A DNA stretch of 64,000 nt from Chlorocebus sabaeus (GCF_047675955.1 NC_132918.1:88120879-88184878); one strand, 5' to 3'. Positions 10,092 to 21,659 are shown, counted from the stretch's first letter. Translations and numbers: made by a program. The notes: generated by a model from the letters alone, not told the origin.

Positions 10092-13000
10092 GTATAAATG
10101 AGGCAAATTGTAGACTTGGGCGTTTCAAATATCCACAGTTCACTGCTAGTTCATTTTTCTTTCTTCTCCCTTCCAAAGCCAGTAGTTGTTTTCTTCCATG
10201 GGAATCTAGGCTTAATTTGGATTAAAATTGTCCTGGAATTTATGGGAATTTGCTTTTCTTAAAAATCTTCCAGAATATAACATTTTCACAGATAAAAAGT
10301 TTCAGATTCTGTTCCTTTTGGCTTTAATGCAAGGTTTTCTTTCCCCCCACCCCAAAATCTACTATTAATATTTCTCTAAAAATGGTAAGCATTTTAAGAA
10401 ACTTTCTTATAATTCTCTTGCCCATTCCTCCAATCCCCATATTGAATATTCGCATTTTTCCTAAAAAGAACAACTATTTTACTTGATCTTGACATCCTAT
10501 TGTACTCTTCATAAACCAAAAAATAAATAAATAAATAAATTTTAGCATCTTAACTTTCACAGTTACTACAATCTTGAGGACGCAGGTAAACTTTACTCGT
10601 ATAACTCAATGTGATCTGGCTTTGCATTGTACAGCCTGCCAAAAAGTGGGTATTTTATTCAGTCCACCCTAGTAATTTTCCAAGTCAGTATAGGTTAAAA
10701 TATTGTCAATTCAAGATTCTACTGTCTTCTCCATCTTCAGGGAATGGTGTTTTAATTTAGGGGAGATTTATATCTCAAGGATGGGCAGGAGGGGTGAAGG
10801 TGAGCCAGGGGTCCCTGACAATATCTATATAGTGTCTGCTGCTGCTAATAATAATAGATAGTCTGTCTTCTACCCCTGGGTTATGCATGGTGACTCTTCT
10901 GGCAAGGAAAAATTGTGGTCTTCTTCCTTGTCTCTGTGGCAGGGGTGACACTTATAAGGTTTCAGCTCCACATTTTCCAGCTGGTGACTGAAATATTACA
11001 CCTCTTTCAATGTAAGTTTTCTCACTTCTTTTAAAGAACTTTTTAGCAGGTGGTGGCTCTCTCACCTGCAGAAATATTTCACATTCTATTTATGGGGATA
11101 AAATTTTGCATCTCTTCCTCACCACTTGTGGGGTACCAGGAAGATTCAGGAGGGAGCTGTCCTCAGGTCTCTCTTATCCATGTTCATTACCCTGTCACCT
11201 CACTGCTCTGTGCTTGGCCAGGTGGTACAAAGACTATTGCCAGAAAAGAAATTGTTCTCAAAAATCTTCAGCTGGAAGCTGGTTCTAACTCCCTAATTTC
11301 AAGAGGGAGTTTGCCCTCTGCTCACCATTTTAACTTCCAATTATTGGAGCACATAATCCACTTCTCAACTCTCTGTTACCAGAGATTGCTCTTTTACAAA
11401 GAAGATGGGAAAAAGGAAGAAAAGAGATTTGGTTCAGATGTATAGTAACAATTTTTAAATTCTACACCTCACACCTACATCCTTGCTGTTTATCGAAAAC
11501 CCTTCCTTCCCAAATTTGGTGTCTTTGTTCATTGGTCTTGGCAACTTTTTTCCCATTCATCACAGGGACCCACATGCTTCAGGGTTCAAATGGGAGGGGT
11601 CATGGAAGAGAAATACATGCTGACTAGTGTAATCAAGATGTATCCTCTGGCCCCAGCTGAGGTTTATGATGGAACCAAGTAAGATTATTGGTGGAGGTCC
11701 TGATGACAGCAGAGGAGTACCACAGGATTAGCTAAATGTCTAAGAAGGTAAATGCTGCTCTAGCTGGATAATAAGTTTCAGCTGCACTTCAGTGTGGTGA
11801 GAAGAAATTCAGTGTTGTTTTTTGGAGCTAAATTCTGTTTCATACTTGAAAATGTTAACCCAGTGGAACCTTTTGATCAAAAAACTAGGTCATCATTTTG
11901 CATCTAGTGCTAGACAGATTCTATAATACCTACAGAATGGCAGAAAGGCTGTTTGCACGAGAGGACACCATAAATTCACTCACTACTAATAGCATGCAAT
12001 GAAAACTCTTTTCAGAAGAGAGATTTTGCACACAAAGAGCCCCGAGGGAAGAGATAGCAATGGAGACATCCATCAAGTAAGGAAAGGGTGTTTAGAAAAT
12101 TGCTGTTCCGACTCCATCTATCATACTATCAGAGACTGCTGTGTTAATCCATTTACCACCACTAAGCACAGACACAAAGACAAAATGCAGAAGGATTCCT
12201 TGGGGAGAGTTTTCAACAAAACTTCTGTAGAGGCTAATGTGGACAATGGGGATTTTTTTCCCACGTCGCATCCAAAGAGCACTGAGTGCAACTTACACAT
12301 CAACGTGCAGCTGTGGGTGGTTTTTCAAATATAAGTCATCTCTTAATTCTTTGGTCTAAGGGGCATTGTTTTCCTCCTTCACAGGACGAGTTCTGAGTTG
12401 TGAATACATGCTGCAGCTCCTCTCTGCCTCTTCAATGGCATATAAACTTCCTATTATTCTCAGGGTTAAAAACAAAATAAGATCTTACTTCTCTGAATTC
12501 ATCCTCCATGTATGGAAAAAGGGGCATTAATTAGAAATACTGCAATGATTATATAAAAATATCTATAATTACTTGCTTAGCTTTTATAACTGTCCCCAAA
12601 AAGAAAAGCATAGCCAAGTGTTTATCATACTATTAAACATTGTCAATTTCAATATTAATGCCTTGATAATGAAAATAATTCCGTTTGTTTTTACAGTGGT
12701 TTACTGTCTTTATAGTTATTTCACATCTTTTATTGCATTGGATTCACTTATATGAATATTCTGAAAGTTAAATACTTTCCTACTCTATTGACTAATTGTT
12801 CTTTCAAATGATTAAATAAATCTTTTTGGGGAAAGACATATGAAATTACAAGGCAAAAACAATTCTTAGGCACATTATGCTCTGACCATTTCAATGAAGT
12901 CTTAGTCATGTGTGATACTGACTGAGAGAGAAAGAAGCAATGCCTTGAAAAATGGTACTGAGTGCAGCAGCTGCTTTGGAGAGCAAACGCCCTAGCCCAT

Positions 13001-13216
13001 GTCACACCATTAAGAAGATTATTTCCTAAAGAGAACAGTATAGACAAGTCACTTATTTAACTATGAGGTATGTTTCCAGGAAGGAGATTTAGATTTAAAT
13101 TTCTTCGAGAAATCTACAGACTACTAAAATTCACCCATAACAATGATCCAGACATGCTATGTTAATGTTAGTATTTTCAACTTTTTGAGTACAACCTGTT
13201 TACAACCTGTGTAACA
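10092..13216. other. Long unassigned stretch with one short AAAT microsatellite
   Basis: Three kilobases without a nameable element. An (AAAT)n run lies at 10521-10540. The longest frames are 131 codons (11050-11445, plus) and 111 codons (11999-12334, plus). Both overlap other frames and show no domain, repeat or membrane pattern that I recognise, so I do not call them genes. Part of 12370-12540 may be a worn L2 fragment. Confidence 0.45.
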
Positions 13217-13229
13217 TTACACAGATATG

Positions 13230-13507
13230 GCTGGACACAGTGGCTCATGCCTGTAATTACTGAGGCGGGTGGATCACGAGGTCAGGAGACGGAGACCATC
13301 CTGGCCAACATGGTGAAAACCTGTCTCTATTAAAAATACAAAATTAGCTGGGTGTGGTGGCACACACCTGTAATCCCAGCTACTCGGGAGGCTGAGACAG
13401 GAGACACATCTGAACCTGGGAGGCAGAGGTTGCATTGAGCCGAGATCACGCCACTGCACTCCAGCCTGGGAGACAGAGCAAGACTCCATCTCAAAACAAA
13501 AAAAAAG
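13230..13507 (+). mobile_element. Alu SINE with a small 5' internal deletion
   Basis: Alu starts gctggacacagtggctcatg. The segment normally encoding cccagcactttgggaggc is missing after 13257, so the text jumps from cctgtaatt to actgaggcgggtgg. The remainder is complete to the A-rich tail. Flanking repeats ttacacagatatg (13217-13229) and ttatgcagatatg (13508-13520) differ at two bases and are the target-site duplication. Confidence 0.95.
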
Positions 13508-13789
13508 TTATGCAGATATGATAATACTTGCAGTTTCATTATTTAGTGTCTTGGAGAATTGTGAGGACCACATATTTTTATGAATTTAGCAAAATATACA
13601 TTTATAATAATTTATCTTTAAATAATCACACTATAATTTACATATAGTAAATGATGTAAAATGTACCTGTGTCTATAGCTATGTTTGGCTAACATATAAC
13701 ATATAAATTCTTATTACACCCCAAGTCCTTCAGATGTTTTCAGCTCATCAGCTAAGAATTTCAATTAATTAACATTAAATTTATATCCA

Positions 13790-13920
13790 CAAATTAATTT
13801 ATTAATTTATTAATTGAACATTTAAAAAGCATTTATTTAGGCATTGCAAAATACTAGGTGCTGTGAAAGAAAGAAATAAAATCAGATATTCTTTAGAGCA
13901 GCTGAGAGTCTAATAACATA
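13790..13920 (-). mobile_element. L2 LINE 3' end fragment
   Basis: On the plus strand the order attaatttattaatt, aaaagcatttatttaggc, actaggtgctgtgaaag and agctgagagtctaataac mirrors the minus-strand L2 tail. It is diverged. Confidence 0.5.
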
Positions 13921-13979
13921 TACATACATATATGTGTATATATATATGTAACTATAATATTAAGTAGAAGTTAATTACA

Positions 13980-14408
13980 GGACTCATTTCCAGAAAAATG
14001 ACAGACTAAATACTCTGAACACCTTCCCTCACCTGCCAAATTATAAAAATAAAGTACACCTAGTTTTTTCTTACAATCCTGTGCTTTTGGAAAAGAATAT
14101 TTAAAAATCTTTCTATGGGAATTCATCTTTAAGTTAAGATTCCCACAGATAAAATTTCAAACTTGCAGTCAAAACCGTAAAGCCCTCATTGGAAATAAGG
14201 CAAACCAAAGCCAGCAAGAAATAACAGACAATTGAATCAGATACTAGAGATTTCAAATATTAGAATTATTAAACTGAAATAGAATAATATGTTTGCTATG
14301 CATAATAAAATAAATAGGAACAGAAAATTTGGCTAAGGAATAAGAGACTGTAAGATTGGTCAGGCAGATTTAGGAAAAAATCAAATGAACACGTAGGAAT
14401 AAAAAATT
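13980..14408 (+). mobile_element. Old L1M/HAL1-like fragment, 5' part
   Basis: AT-rich sequence with a purine bias resembling the leader and ORF1 start region of old L1M or HAL1 elements, for example the block agatactagagatttcaaat followed by a aaactgaaatagaataatatg segment. It appears to continue at 15812 after the younger L1M between 14410 and 15806, which would make it the host of that insertion. The class is reasonably supported, the exact family is not. Confidence 0.5.
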
Positions 14409-14409
14409 G

Positions 14410-15806
14410 CTATTTAAATTTAACATCTGTGTTGTAAATAGGTATAAATTTCTGTGATCTTGGATTAGGTAATGGTTTCTTAAGTAGGACACTTACAGTA
14501 TAACTAACCAAAGAAAAAATAGAAAAACTAAATGTCATTAAATTTAAAAAGCTTTTGTGCCTCTTTAACAAATGGTGTTGGGTCAACTGGATAGCCACAT
14601 GCAAAAGAATGAGTGAGACACTTACCTCACACCGTATATAAAAACAGATTCAAAATGAATCAGAGACCTAAATGTAAGAGCAGAAAATATAAGTCTTTGA
14701 AGAAAATTTAGGAATAAATCATATGACTTTGCATTTGACAATGATTTAGCTATGACACTAAAAGCACCATCAACAACAACAAAATAATATTCAGACTTAA
14801 TCAAAATTTGAAAATGTATGTAAAGAACACAAGACAACCTACATAATGGGAGAAAATATATATGATTATATATTTGCAAATTAAATATATAATAAAGATT
14901 TAGTATTCAGAATATATAAAGAAATCTTACAACAACAAAAAGACAAAAGAATCCAGCTTAAAAATGGGCAAAGCACTTATACAGACATTTCTCCAAATAA
15001 GTTACACAAATAGCCAATAAACACAAAATAAGATGTTCACATTATTAGTCATTAGGAAAATACAAATCAAAACCACAGTAAGATACCACTTTATGACTGG
15101 TAGGATGGATATAAATTGTTTCTTTAAGCAGAAAATAACAAGTGTTTGTAAGGATATGGAGATATTGGAATCCTCATACAATGCTGGTAGAAATGTAAAA
15201 TGGTGGAGCCGCCATGGAAAACAATCAGACAGTTCCTCAAAATGTTAAGCATGGAGTTACCATATGACCCATCATTCCTACTCCTGGAAGAGAACTGAAA
15301 ACATAGTCCACACAAACACTTCACATGAATGTTCATAACAGCTTTACTCATAATAGTTAGGAGTAGAAACAATCCACTGTCTTTCAACTGATGAATGCAT
15401 AAGTAAAATATTAGCTCTATAACAGAATGTTATCCCGCAATAAAAAAATGAAATACTGACACATACTTACAACGTGGATAAATCTTGAAGACATGATGCT
15501 ATGTGAAATAAGCCAGACACAAAAGGCCTCATATTGTATGATCCCACTTATATGAAATGCCCAGAACAGGCAAATCCATAGAGGCAGACCTGGTTCATGA
15601 TTGCCAGGGTCTGGAGAGAGGAGGAAAAGCAAGCCACCGTTAATGGGTGTGAGGTTTCTTTTTGGCGTGATAAAAATGTTCTGGAATTAGACATTGATGA
15701 TTATGTACAACTTTGTGAATCTACTAAAAACACTGAATTGTACATCTTTTTTAAAGGGTAAATTTTACGGTACATGAATTCTATTTCTATTAAAAACTAA
15801 TGTATG
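14410..15806 (+). mobile_element. L1M LINE 3' portion, with internal rearrangement
   Basis: This is the C-terminal ORF2 region and 3' untranslated region of a mammalian L1: tggtgttgggtcaactggat, the cttaaaaatgggcaaagcac block, aatcaaaaccacagtaagat, a ccatatgacccatcattcct block, the aatccactgtctttcaactg block, gtgaaataagccagacac and a 3' end around gaattgtacatctttt. All frames carry stops. A short ORF2 segment at about 14440-14575 precedes tggtgttgggtcaactgg although it normally lies downstream, so the 5' part was duplicated or rearranged. Confidence 0.86.
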
Positions 15807-15811
15807 TTATA

Positions 15812-17105
15812 GCAGACTTTATATAAATGAGGAAAGGATCAGTAAACTGGAAGACAGAAAAATTTATTCAACATGCTTCTCAGAGAGGAAAAGTAATAAA
15901 ATGTATGTGACAGTGGGAGTAAGTAATGTAAAAGAGAATGAGAAAGTTGACATATATCTAACTGGAGTTACAAACGAAGAGAAGAGGGAAAATAAAATTG
16001 AGTCAATATGTAAGGCATTAACGCCCCAAAATATTTCAAATGTATTTTAAAAACCTATTCTTATTTCAGGAAACTGAACAAATTCTGAATATAAGTAAGA
16101 AAAAGAGAAATATACTACTAGATACAGTATAGTGGAACACAATTAGAAAAAGAGAGAAGATGGCCAGGTGCGGTGGTTTGTGCCTGTAATCTCAGCACTT
16201 TGGGAGGCCGAGGCAGGCAGATCATGAGGTCAGGAGTTTGAGACCAGCCTGGCCAATATGGTGAAACCACATCTCTGCTAAAAATGCAAAAATTAGCCAG
16301 GCGTGGTGGTGGATGCCTGTAGTCTCAGCTACTCGGAAGCTGAGGCAGGAGAATTGAACCCGGGGGGCAGAGGTTACAGTGAACTGAGAGCACACCACTG
16401 CACTCCAGCCTGGGTGACAGAGTGAGACTCCATCTCAAAAAAAAAAAAAAAAAAAAAAAAAGAGAGAAGATAAGTTGAAGATAAGTTGAGAGTATGAAGA
16501 AATAGACAAATATTCTTAAAAAGAAAAAATGTCAAAATGATAGCTGGTTCCCCAGGAAAAAATAAAAATGAAAGCCAGAGAAAGTCTAATGGTATAGTGA
16601 AATTATTGAGAGAAAATAACTATCAATTCAGAATTGTATACTTGGTAAAACGTATCTTCTAATAACGAAGGCAAAATACTTTCAGAAAAAAACTGAAAGA
16701 ATGTGGAAATAACCAATTCTCACAAAAAAACTTCATAAAACATGAAAGGTTTCATGTGCAAGAAGAAATAATGAGCAAATAAATACATATATTTATGAGT
16801 AAATCTAAACAACATAACAGTGAAAGACAATAATTAATAGTAATAATATCTAAGTTATATAGTTATGTAAGGTAGAACAAAAATTCTGTACAATAATAGT
16901 ATATAAGTTGGGAGGAGGCTGATCAGAGTCAGTCATCTGAGGTTCTCATATTGTTTATGAGAAAGGAGAAGATGATTAACTTTAGACTATGCACACTAGA
17001 ATTTTTAGAATGAGCACTAGCAGAATTAAAAATAGAAAATAATAGAGCGTATAAATTCCCACTACTAGAATAAAAAATGAAATGAGGAAGAAAAATGCCG
17101 CAAAC
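15812..17105 (+). mobile_element. Old L1M/HAL1-like ORF1 remnant
   Basis: The sequence parallels ORF1 of old L1 or HAL1 elements: cagtaaactggaagacag, the gagaagagggaaaata block, a agaaaataactatcaattca block, and cagaattgtatacttggtaa. These correspond to the RNA-binding C-terminal region of an ORF1 protein but are full of stops and frame changes. It is interrupted by the Alu at 16162-16460. The segment near 17030-17095 resembles the downstream non-coding part of the same elements. HAL1 versus L1M is not decided. Confidence 0.55.
16162..16460 (+). mobile_element. Alu SINE, full length
   Basis: Alu begins ggccaggtgcggtgg and ends in an A tract of over 20 nt. A 15-bp target-site duplication, aaaaagagagaagat, precedes it at 16147-16161 and follows the tail. 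It interrupts the L1M/HAL1-like remnant. Confidence 0.97.
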
Positions 17106-17108
17106 TTC

Positions 17109-17771
17109 TGTATCAGCTGCTTAACAAATTACCCTAAAACTTAATGTCTTAAAAGAGCAATCATTTATTATTACTCCTCAGCTGGTGGGTTAACTAGGTT
17201 AACTAGGCTGTTCCATTAATTTGGGCTGGATTTAGCTGTTCTTGGATAGACTCACTCATGTAATGACTCACGCTTCATTCCTGGGATCTGGTCAGAGATG
17301 GCCTTATCTGGGCAGCTCATCTCTTTCCCTTGTAACCTCTCATCCTCCAACAGGCCAGCCTGCTCTTGTTCACATATCAACTGGACAAGTCTAATAGAAT
17401 GAATACAAGGTCTCTTGAGGCCTAAATCAGAGATTGGCAAACATTTTCTGTAAAGGTCCAGATAGTAAATATTTTAGGCTTTGCAGGCCATACAATTGCA
17501 ACCACTCAGCTGTGCTGTTTTGGCAAGAAAGCATCCATTGCCAATAGGCACATGAATGAATGTGGCTGTGTTACAATTAATCTTTATTTTAAAAGACAGA
17601 CAGCAGGCCAGATTTGGCTTATGGGATTTAGTTTGCTAACTCCTGGCATAGACTTAGGGCTGGTATAGCTTCTTTCACCTCTTGATAGAAGGAAATGCAA
17701 AGTCTTATTACCAAAGGGATTCCTTTTACAGGGAGAGAAATGATTGCATCTCATTTTGATAATCCACCATA
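17109..17771 (-). mobile_element. MLT1-like MaLR LTR, split by a MER20-type element
   Basis: Plus-strand text opens tgtatcagctgcttaacaaa and continues with the cttaatgtcttaaaagagca block and the caatcatttattatt block, then ggtgggttaactagg, and closes in ataatccaccata. Read on the minus strand this is a TG-to-CA element of the MaLR LTR type. Possible 5-bp duplications acttc (17104-17108) and atttc (17772-17776) match at four of five bases. The hAT element at 17428-17645 lies inside it. Confidence 0.6.
17428..17645. mobile_element. MER20-type hAT-Charlie DNA element, 218 bp
   Basis: Terminal inverted repeats are visible: cagagattggcaaac at the left and gtttgctaactcctg at the right. Between them lie the characteristic ctgtaaaggtccagatagt and ttttaggctttgcaggcc blocks, an attaatctttattttaaaa block and a ggccagatttggcttatggg block. 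Length agrees with the 219-bp MER20 consensus as I remember it. It encodes nothing. The 8-bp duplication expected of hAT elements has decayed. Confidence 0.82.
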
Positions 17772-17803
17772 ATTTCAATAAATCAAAAAGAAGTCAAGAA
17801 AAA

Positions 17804-18107
17804 GCCTGGGCATGGTGGCTCATGCCTTTAATCCCAGCACTTTCGGAGGCCAAGGTGGGCAGATAACTTGAGGTCAGGAGTTCAAGACCAGTCTGACCAA
17901 CATGGTGACACCCCGTCTCTACTAAAAATACAAAAATTATCTAGGCATGGTGGCGGGTGCCTGTAATCTCAGCTACTTGGGAGGTTGAGGCAGGAGAATC
18001 GCTTGAACCTGGGAGGCCAAGGTTGCAGTGAGCTGAGATCATACCACTGCACTCCAGCCTGGGTGACAAGAGAGAGACTGTCTCAAAAAAAAAAAAAATA
18101 AAAAAAT
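17804..18107 (+). mobile_element. Alu SINE, full length
   Basis: A complete Alu begins gcctgggcatggtggctcat and ends in an interrupted A-rich tail. The flanks share aaaagaagtcaagaa / aaaagtagtcaagaa (17786-17800 and from about 18108), a target-site duplication with one mismatch. It inserted close to the end of the MLT1-like LTR. Confidence 0.97.
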
Positions 18108-18324
18108 AAAAGTAGTCAAGAAGAGAGAAAGTTCACAGAAAATGTAAAAATAAGACAATATAAAGCAATATAAGTAAAGTCAAACAAATTATTCACAAAT
18201 TTACAGTAAATGTGAAGGGAATCATCTCTCAATTTAAAGCTGTAACACCAGAATTATTGAAACAGCAAAAGAGGAATTTTAAAATCCATCAACGCTGCGG
18301 GAGATTTCAGCTTATTTCTCTCAG

Positions 18325-18930
18325 TAACTGATTAAGCAAATGGCATGATTCAGAGCAGCTGAAGACGTGCATCCCGCATAACCCTGCAATTCTGGTTCTA
18401 GATGTACATTCTGAAGTGACCCTCAGTGATGCGCACAAAGACTCAGGCACAAGGTGGTTCACAGAAGCATTGTATATAGAGAAAAAACTGGGAACAACCA
18501 AACTGTCAGTCAGCACAAAGACTCAGGCACATGGTGGTTCACAGAAGCATTGTATATAGAGAAAAAACTGGAAATAACCAAACTGTCAGTCAAAAGGAGA
18601 ATGAACAAAGAAAATGTGAATGAGGCCAATAGTAGAATTCCACACAATAGAGAAAAAGAATAAGCCCCACCTACATGGATGAAACTCAGGAGCTGAGAGT
18701 GCAATGTACAAAGCACATTGCAGAAGAGCACATACCATCTGACTTCACCTACCTACTGTTCAAAACATGCAAAATTAAACAATTTATTTTTAGGAAAAAA
18801 ATAGACCGTAAGACTGTTAAGATGGTGCTTACCTTTGTAGGTAGGGGTGGGAATGGTATGGGAGGGACATAAAGCGGGCTTTGAAGATAGCTCTCAAGGA
18901 GGGTGTCTATTTTATATTATCTGTTTCCAA
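18325..18930 (+). mobile_element. L1M LINE 3' end with an 80-bp tandem duplication
   Basis: Order of blocks follows an old L1M 3' end: ttcacagaagcattgtatat, aaaactgggaacaaccaaac, the aggagaatgaacaaagaaaa block, ctacatggatgaaactcagg, the gcagaagagcacataccatc block, aacatgcaaaattaaacaa, and a G-rich ggtaggggtgggaatgg block. The copy number of the blocks at 18433-18592 is two instead of one. No frame is intact. Confidence 0.67.
18433..18592 (+). repeat. 80-bp tandem duplication (2 copies)
   Basis: Units 18433-18512 and 18513-18592 align without gaps and differ at three positions by my count. Both start gcacaaagactcaggcaca-like text and end in aactgtcagtca. The duplication lies within an L1M 3' end, which normally carries this segment once. 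Confidence 0.97.
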
Positions 18931-19360
18931 TATAAACCAAATGGGCTTCTCCGAGTTTCCTTTCCTCTTATCCATCACCTCATTTGCATAATACACACTC
19001 TAGTGAGGTTATACTCATCTCAGGGCAGGGGAGAGGGAAAGAGGTTTTATCGTCTGTGACAAATCAGGCTGACTTCTCATATACAAAAATTTCCCTTTTA
19101 TCTCACAATTGCCTTATACTGAAAGTGAAACTTGTATCTCATTCTACTAAGCAGAAAAACTTTAAGTGACATTTTCAAATGGCTATTATAAATGATATTT
19201 ATGTTCAGTAGAATATAATTAGATTTTTATTCTCTGTTGATTCTGGTCTTTATGCCTGATTATAACAAATTTGCATTTAGGAATTCTTGTGTCACTTAAA
19301 AGATTCTTCAAGCTAAAATCTGCAAACCATGTGTGACTATTTAGTTCACCAAGTATATTA
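18931..19360. other. Unassigned AT-rich DNA
   Basis: No nameable repeat or gene between the L1M tail and the Tigger MITE. Confidence 0.45.
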
Positions 19361-19441
19361 CAATTTGAGCATCCCTAATCCAAAAAGTTGAAACCCAAAC
19401 ACTTCTGGTCTCAAGCATTTTGGATAAGGGATACTCAACTG
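19361..19441. mobile_element. Tigger-type MITE remnant, 81 bp
   Basis: Inverted ends caatttgagcatccctaat and ataagggatactcaactg pair with one another, and TA dinucleotides flank both sides (19359-19360 and 19442-19443). This matches the ends of a TcMar-Tigger family whose centre has been lost, leaving a short non-coding element. Confidence 0.82.
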
Positions 19442-20124
19442 TATTGCAAAATATATTCTGATGTGGGTGTTTCCCTATCCTGATGCTATTAAACCAGGTG
19501 ATCCACCTATGAAATCCTACAAATTCCTATGAAGGATCCTGTGAATTCTTCAATAAATCAAAATAAGTCTTAAGCATTCCAGCCCTTTTCATATTGTTTG
19601 TCTAGAAACTTCTAATTCAGTGACCTTCAGTTAGTGGGGTGGGAAAAAGAGAGGAAATATTTTCCAGCTTCAACTAAGGCCTCACCTGGAGTTATGACTC
19701 TATGGAATATGGTCCTTGTGGTCGTCCTTTGAGAATCAGAGGGGCAGATTGCTGCGGTGCTTAGAGATGACTGACATCTCACTGGGTTGGTGCAGAAGCC
19801 TGAGCTTCACTCCTGCCCTTGCTCTGTCTCTGGTCAAAGAAGCACCCACAGGGCTTTGGATTTTGTGGCATTGACTGTCATCCTGATTCATGGTTGCCTG
19901 TGGGACGTGGCAGAGTTGAGTTTCTATGGCTCAATGCTCACTGCGCCCTGGCCAGGGTTCTCGCCTGCCTTTGGTGCTTCTTACCGCATTATATTTCAGG
20001 CCACCACTCTGCTTGACCTGGATCCACCAGACAGGTGGAGCTACTGTCATCCCTTTCAAGGGAGGTTTATATAGCATTCGAACTAAATCTTCTTTGATTT
20101 GTTCATACATATTAAATTACTGCT
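19442..20124. other. Unassigned stretch, locally less AT-rich
   Basis: No repeat family recognised. Frames of 95 codons (19787-20074) and 123 codons (19926-20297, running into the MIR) overlap on the plus strand in different frames. Neither shows a domain I know and the second ends inside a SINE, which argues against a gene. Confidence 0.45.
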
Positions 20125-20365
20125 GGTGGATAGAGATGTTTTCTAAAGAGCAAGACTGCTTGGGTTATCAGTTCTATTACTTACTAGTTGTGTGGCCTGG
20201 GACAAGTTTTCATGTCTCTGTTCCTTGGTCTCTTCCTTATAAAATGGATACAATAAAATTATCCAATATATGGGTTTCTTTGAGAGGATTAAATTAGTTA
20301 AAATATGTGGAACGCTTAGGACATGCCTAGAATGTAGTAAATACTCAATAAATTTTAGTAATTAT
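20125..20365 (+). mobile_element. MIR SINE
   Basis: Classic MIR order: acttactagttgtgtggcct, a gggacaagttttcatgtctc block, a tataaaatggatacaataaa block, gaggattaaattagttaaaa, acgcttaggacatgcctag and a aatactcaataaatttta tail. It is an ancient tRNA-derived SINE and is non-coding. Confidence 0.83.
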
Positions 20366-20465
20366 TTCTACTGTTTGTTACAGAAAGTTCTGTGTGTTAA
20401 AGGTATTTTATATCTGGAGACAAAGTAGAAAATTGGAGAGAGCTTTAACATTAGTACTAGAGTAG

Positions 20466-21234
20466 CAGTTCTCAGATTTGTGGTCTTAAGATGTTTACAC
20501 ATTTAGAAATTACGGAGGACCCAAAGAACCTTTGTTTTTGTGGATTATTTTCATTTATATTTACCTTATTCAATACTGAACAATTAAAAATATTTATTAC
20601 TTTGTTAAAAAATAACATTAATAACCCTTTCCCTTGTTAACACAAATTATATGTTATGAAAAATGATTCTTCCACAAAATAAAAATAATTTAGTTAGAAG
20701 AGTGACATTGCTTTATATTTGGCCACATTTCTTTAATGCCTGGCTTAACTGAAGGCAGCTGGATTTTCATATTTGCTTTGCATTCAATCTGTTGTGATCA
20801 CTTTGGGAAGTCGAGGCGGGAGGATGGCTTAAGGCCAGGATTTCGAGACCATCCTAGGCAAGGTAGGGAAACCTCCCCCCTCTACCAAAAAAAAAAAAAT
20901 TAGCCAGGCATGTGGACATGTACCCATAGTTCCAGCTCCTTGGGTGGCTGAGGCAGGAGTTCAAGGCTGCAGTGAGCTGTGATTGCACCACTGTGATTGC
21001 ATCACTGCTAGAGTGCAGTGAGACCCTGTCCACCTCAAAAAAAAAAAAAAAAATCTGTTGTGACATTATATACCTTGTAGCCTTTGAAAAACACTGTATA
21101 CTCATGAGAGAATGTGTAGGAAAAGTGAAAATAATGTCTTAGTATTTGCATGAAAAGAGTTTCGACCTTGTAGAAAGCCCTCAAAAGGTCTCAGGGAACT
21201 CTGGGGTCCACAGATCACATCCGGAAAACCACTG
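20466..21234. mobile_element. MER1-type hAT-Charlie element, split by an Alu
   Basis: Left end cagttctcagatttgtggtc and right end ggtccacagatcacatcc followed by ggaaaaccactg form the diverged terminal inverted repeats of a hAT element. Interior text such as ggaggacccaaagaaccttt and a cttaactgaaggcagctgga block agrees with MER1 / Charlie. No transposase frame remains. The Alu at 20798-21051 interrupts it. Confidence 0.76.
20798..21051 (+). mobile_element. 5'-truncated Alu SINE
   Basis: The element begins at tcactttgggaagtcgaggc, so roughly the first 30 nt of Alu are missing, yet it is flanked by a perfect 12-bp duplication, aatctgttgtga (20786-20797 and 21052-21063). The truncation therefore arose at insertion. 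The right monomer carries a local echo of gtgattgca with a shortened centre. Divergence suggests an older Alu. Confidence 0.95.
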
Positions 21235-21334
21235 TGCTACAGCAGGTAAGAGTTGAACACAACAGGCTTAAGACTGGGCAGATGGCTTTAATTCCTGACT
21301 TCTTCTTTTCAGCCCTGAGACCTCCAGGCTATTA

Positions 21335-21635
21335 TGTTTGCTGGAGCCTCCTGATCACTGTACCCCTGTATCTTTGCATGGCAGGTTCCTTCTCATTCTT
21401 CAGGCTTTAGCTTAAATACCCCTTTCTCGTAGAGGCTGCCCCTGACTCCTCTGCTATAAGCAGGTACCCCTTGTTATTTTGTAGCAATAGCCTCTGCTGT
21501 CTCCTTTTCAGTACTCATCACAAAATGTAATCACATTTATTTGCTTATTGGCTGCCTATTCCACCAGTAGATAAACTCCCTGAGGTCAGGGCCCTGTCTG
21601 TTTTGTTTACCATTGTAATTCCAACACCTACTTTG
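21335..21635 (+). mobile_element. L2 LINE 3' region
   Basis: Blocks ttcaggctttagcttaaata, agaggctgcccctgactcct, a gcctctgctgtctcctt block, and gataaactccctgaggtcag with gggccctgtctgttttgttt are in L2 order and orientation. Confidence 0.72.
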
Positions 21636-21659
21636 ACCCCTTTTCTTATTCCATAAGTC

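Noticed and set aside
11050..11445. 131-codon frame, plus strand, as a possible gene
   Set aside because: Overlapped by another frame, no recognisable motif, no neighbouring exons visible. Without conservation data I do not call it.
19787..20297. Overlapping 95- and 123-codon frames, plus strand
   Set aside because: They use different frames over the same DNA and the longer one ends inside a MIR.
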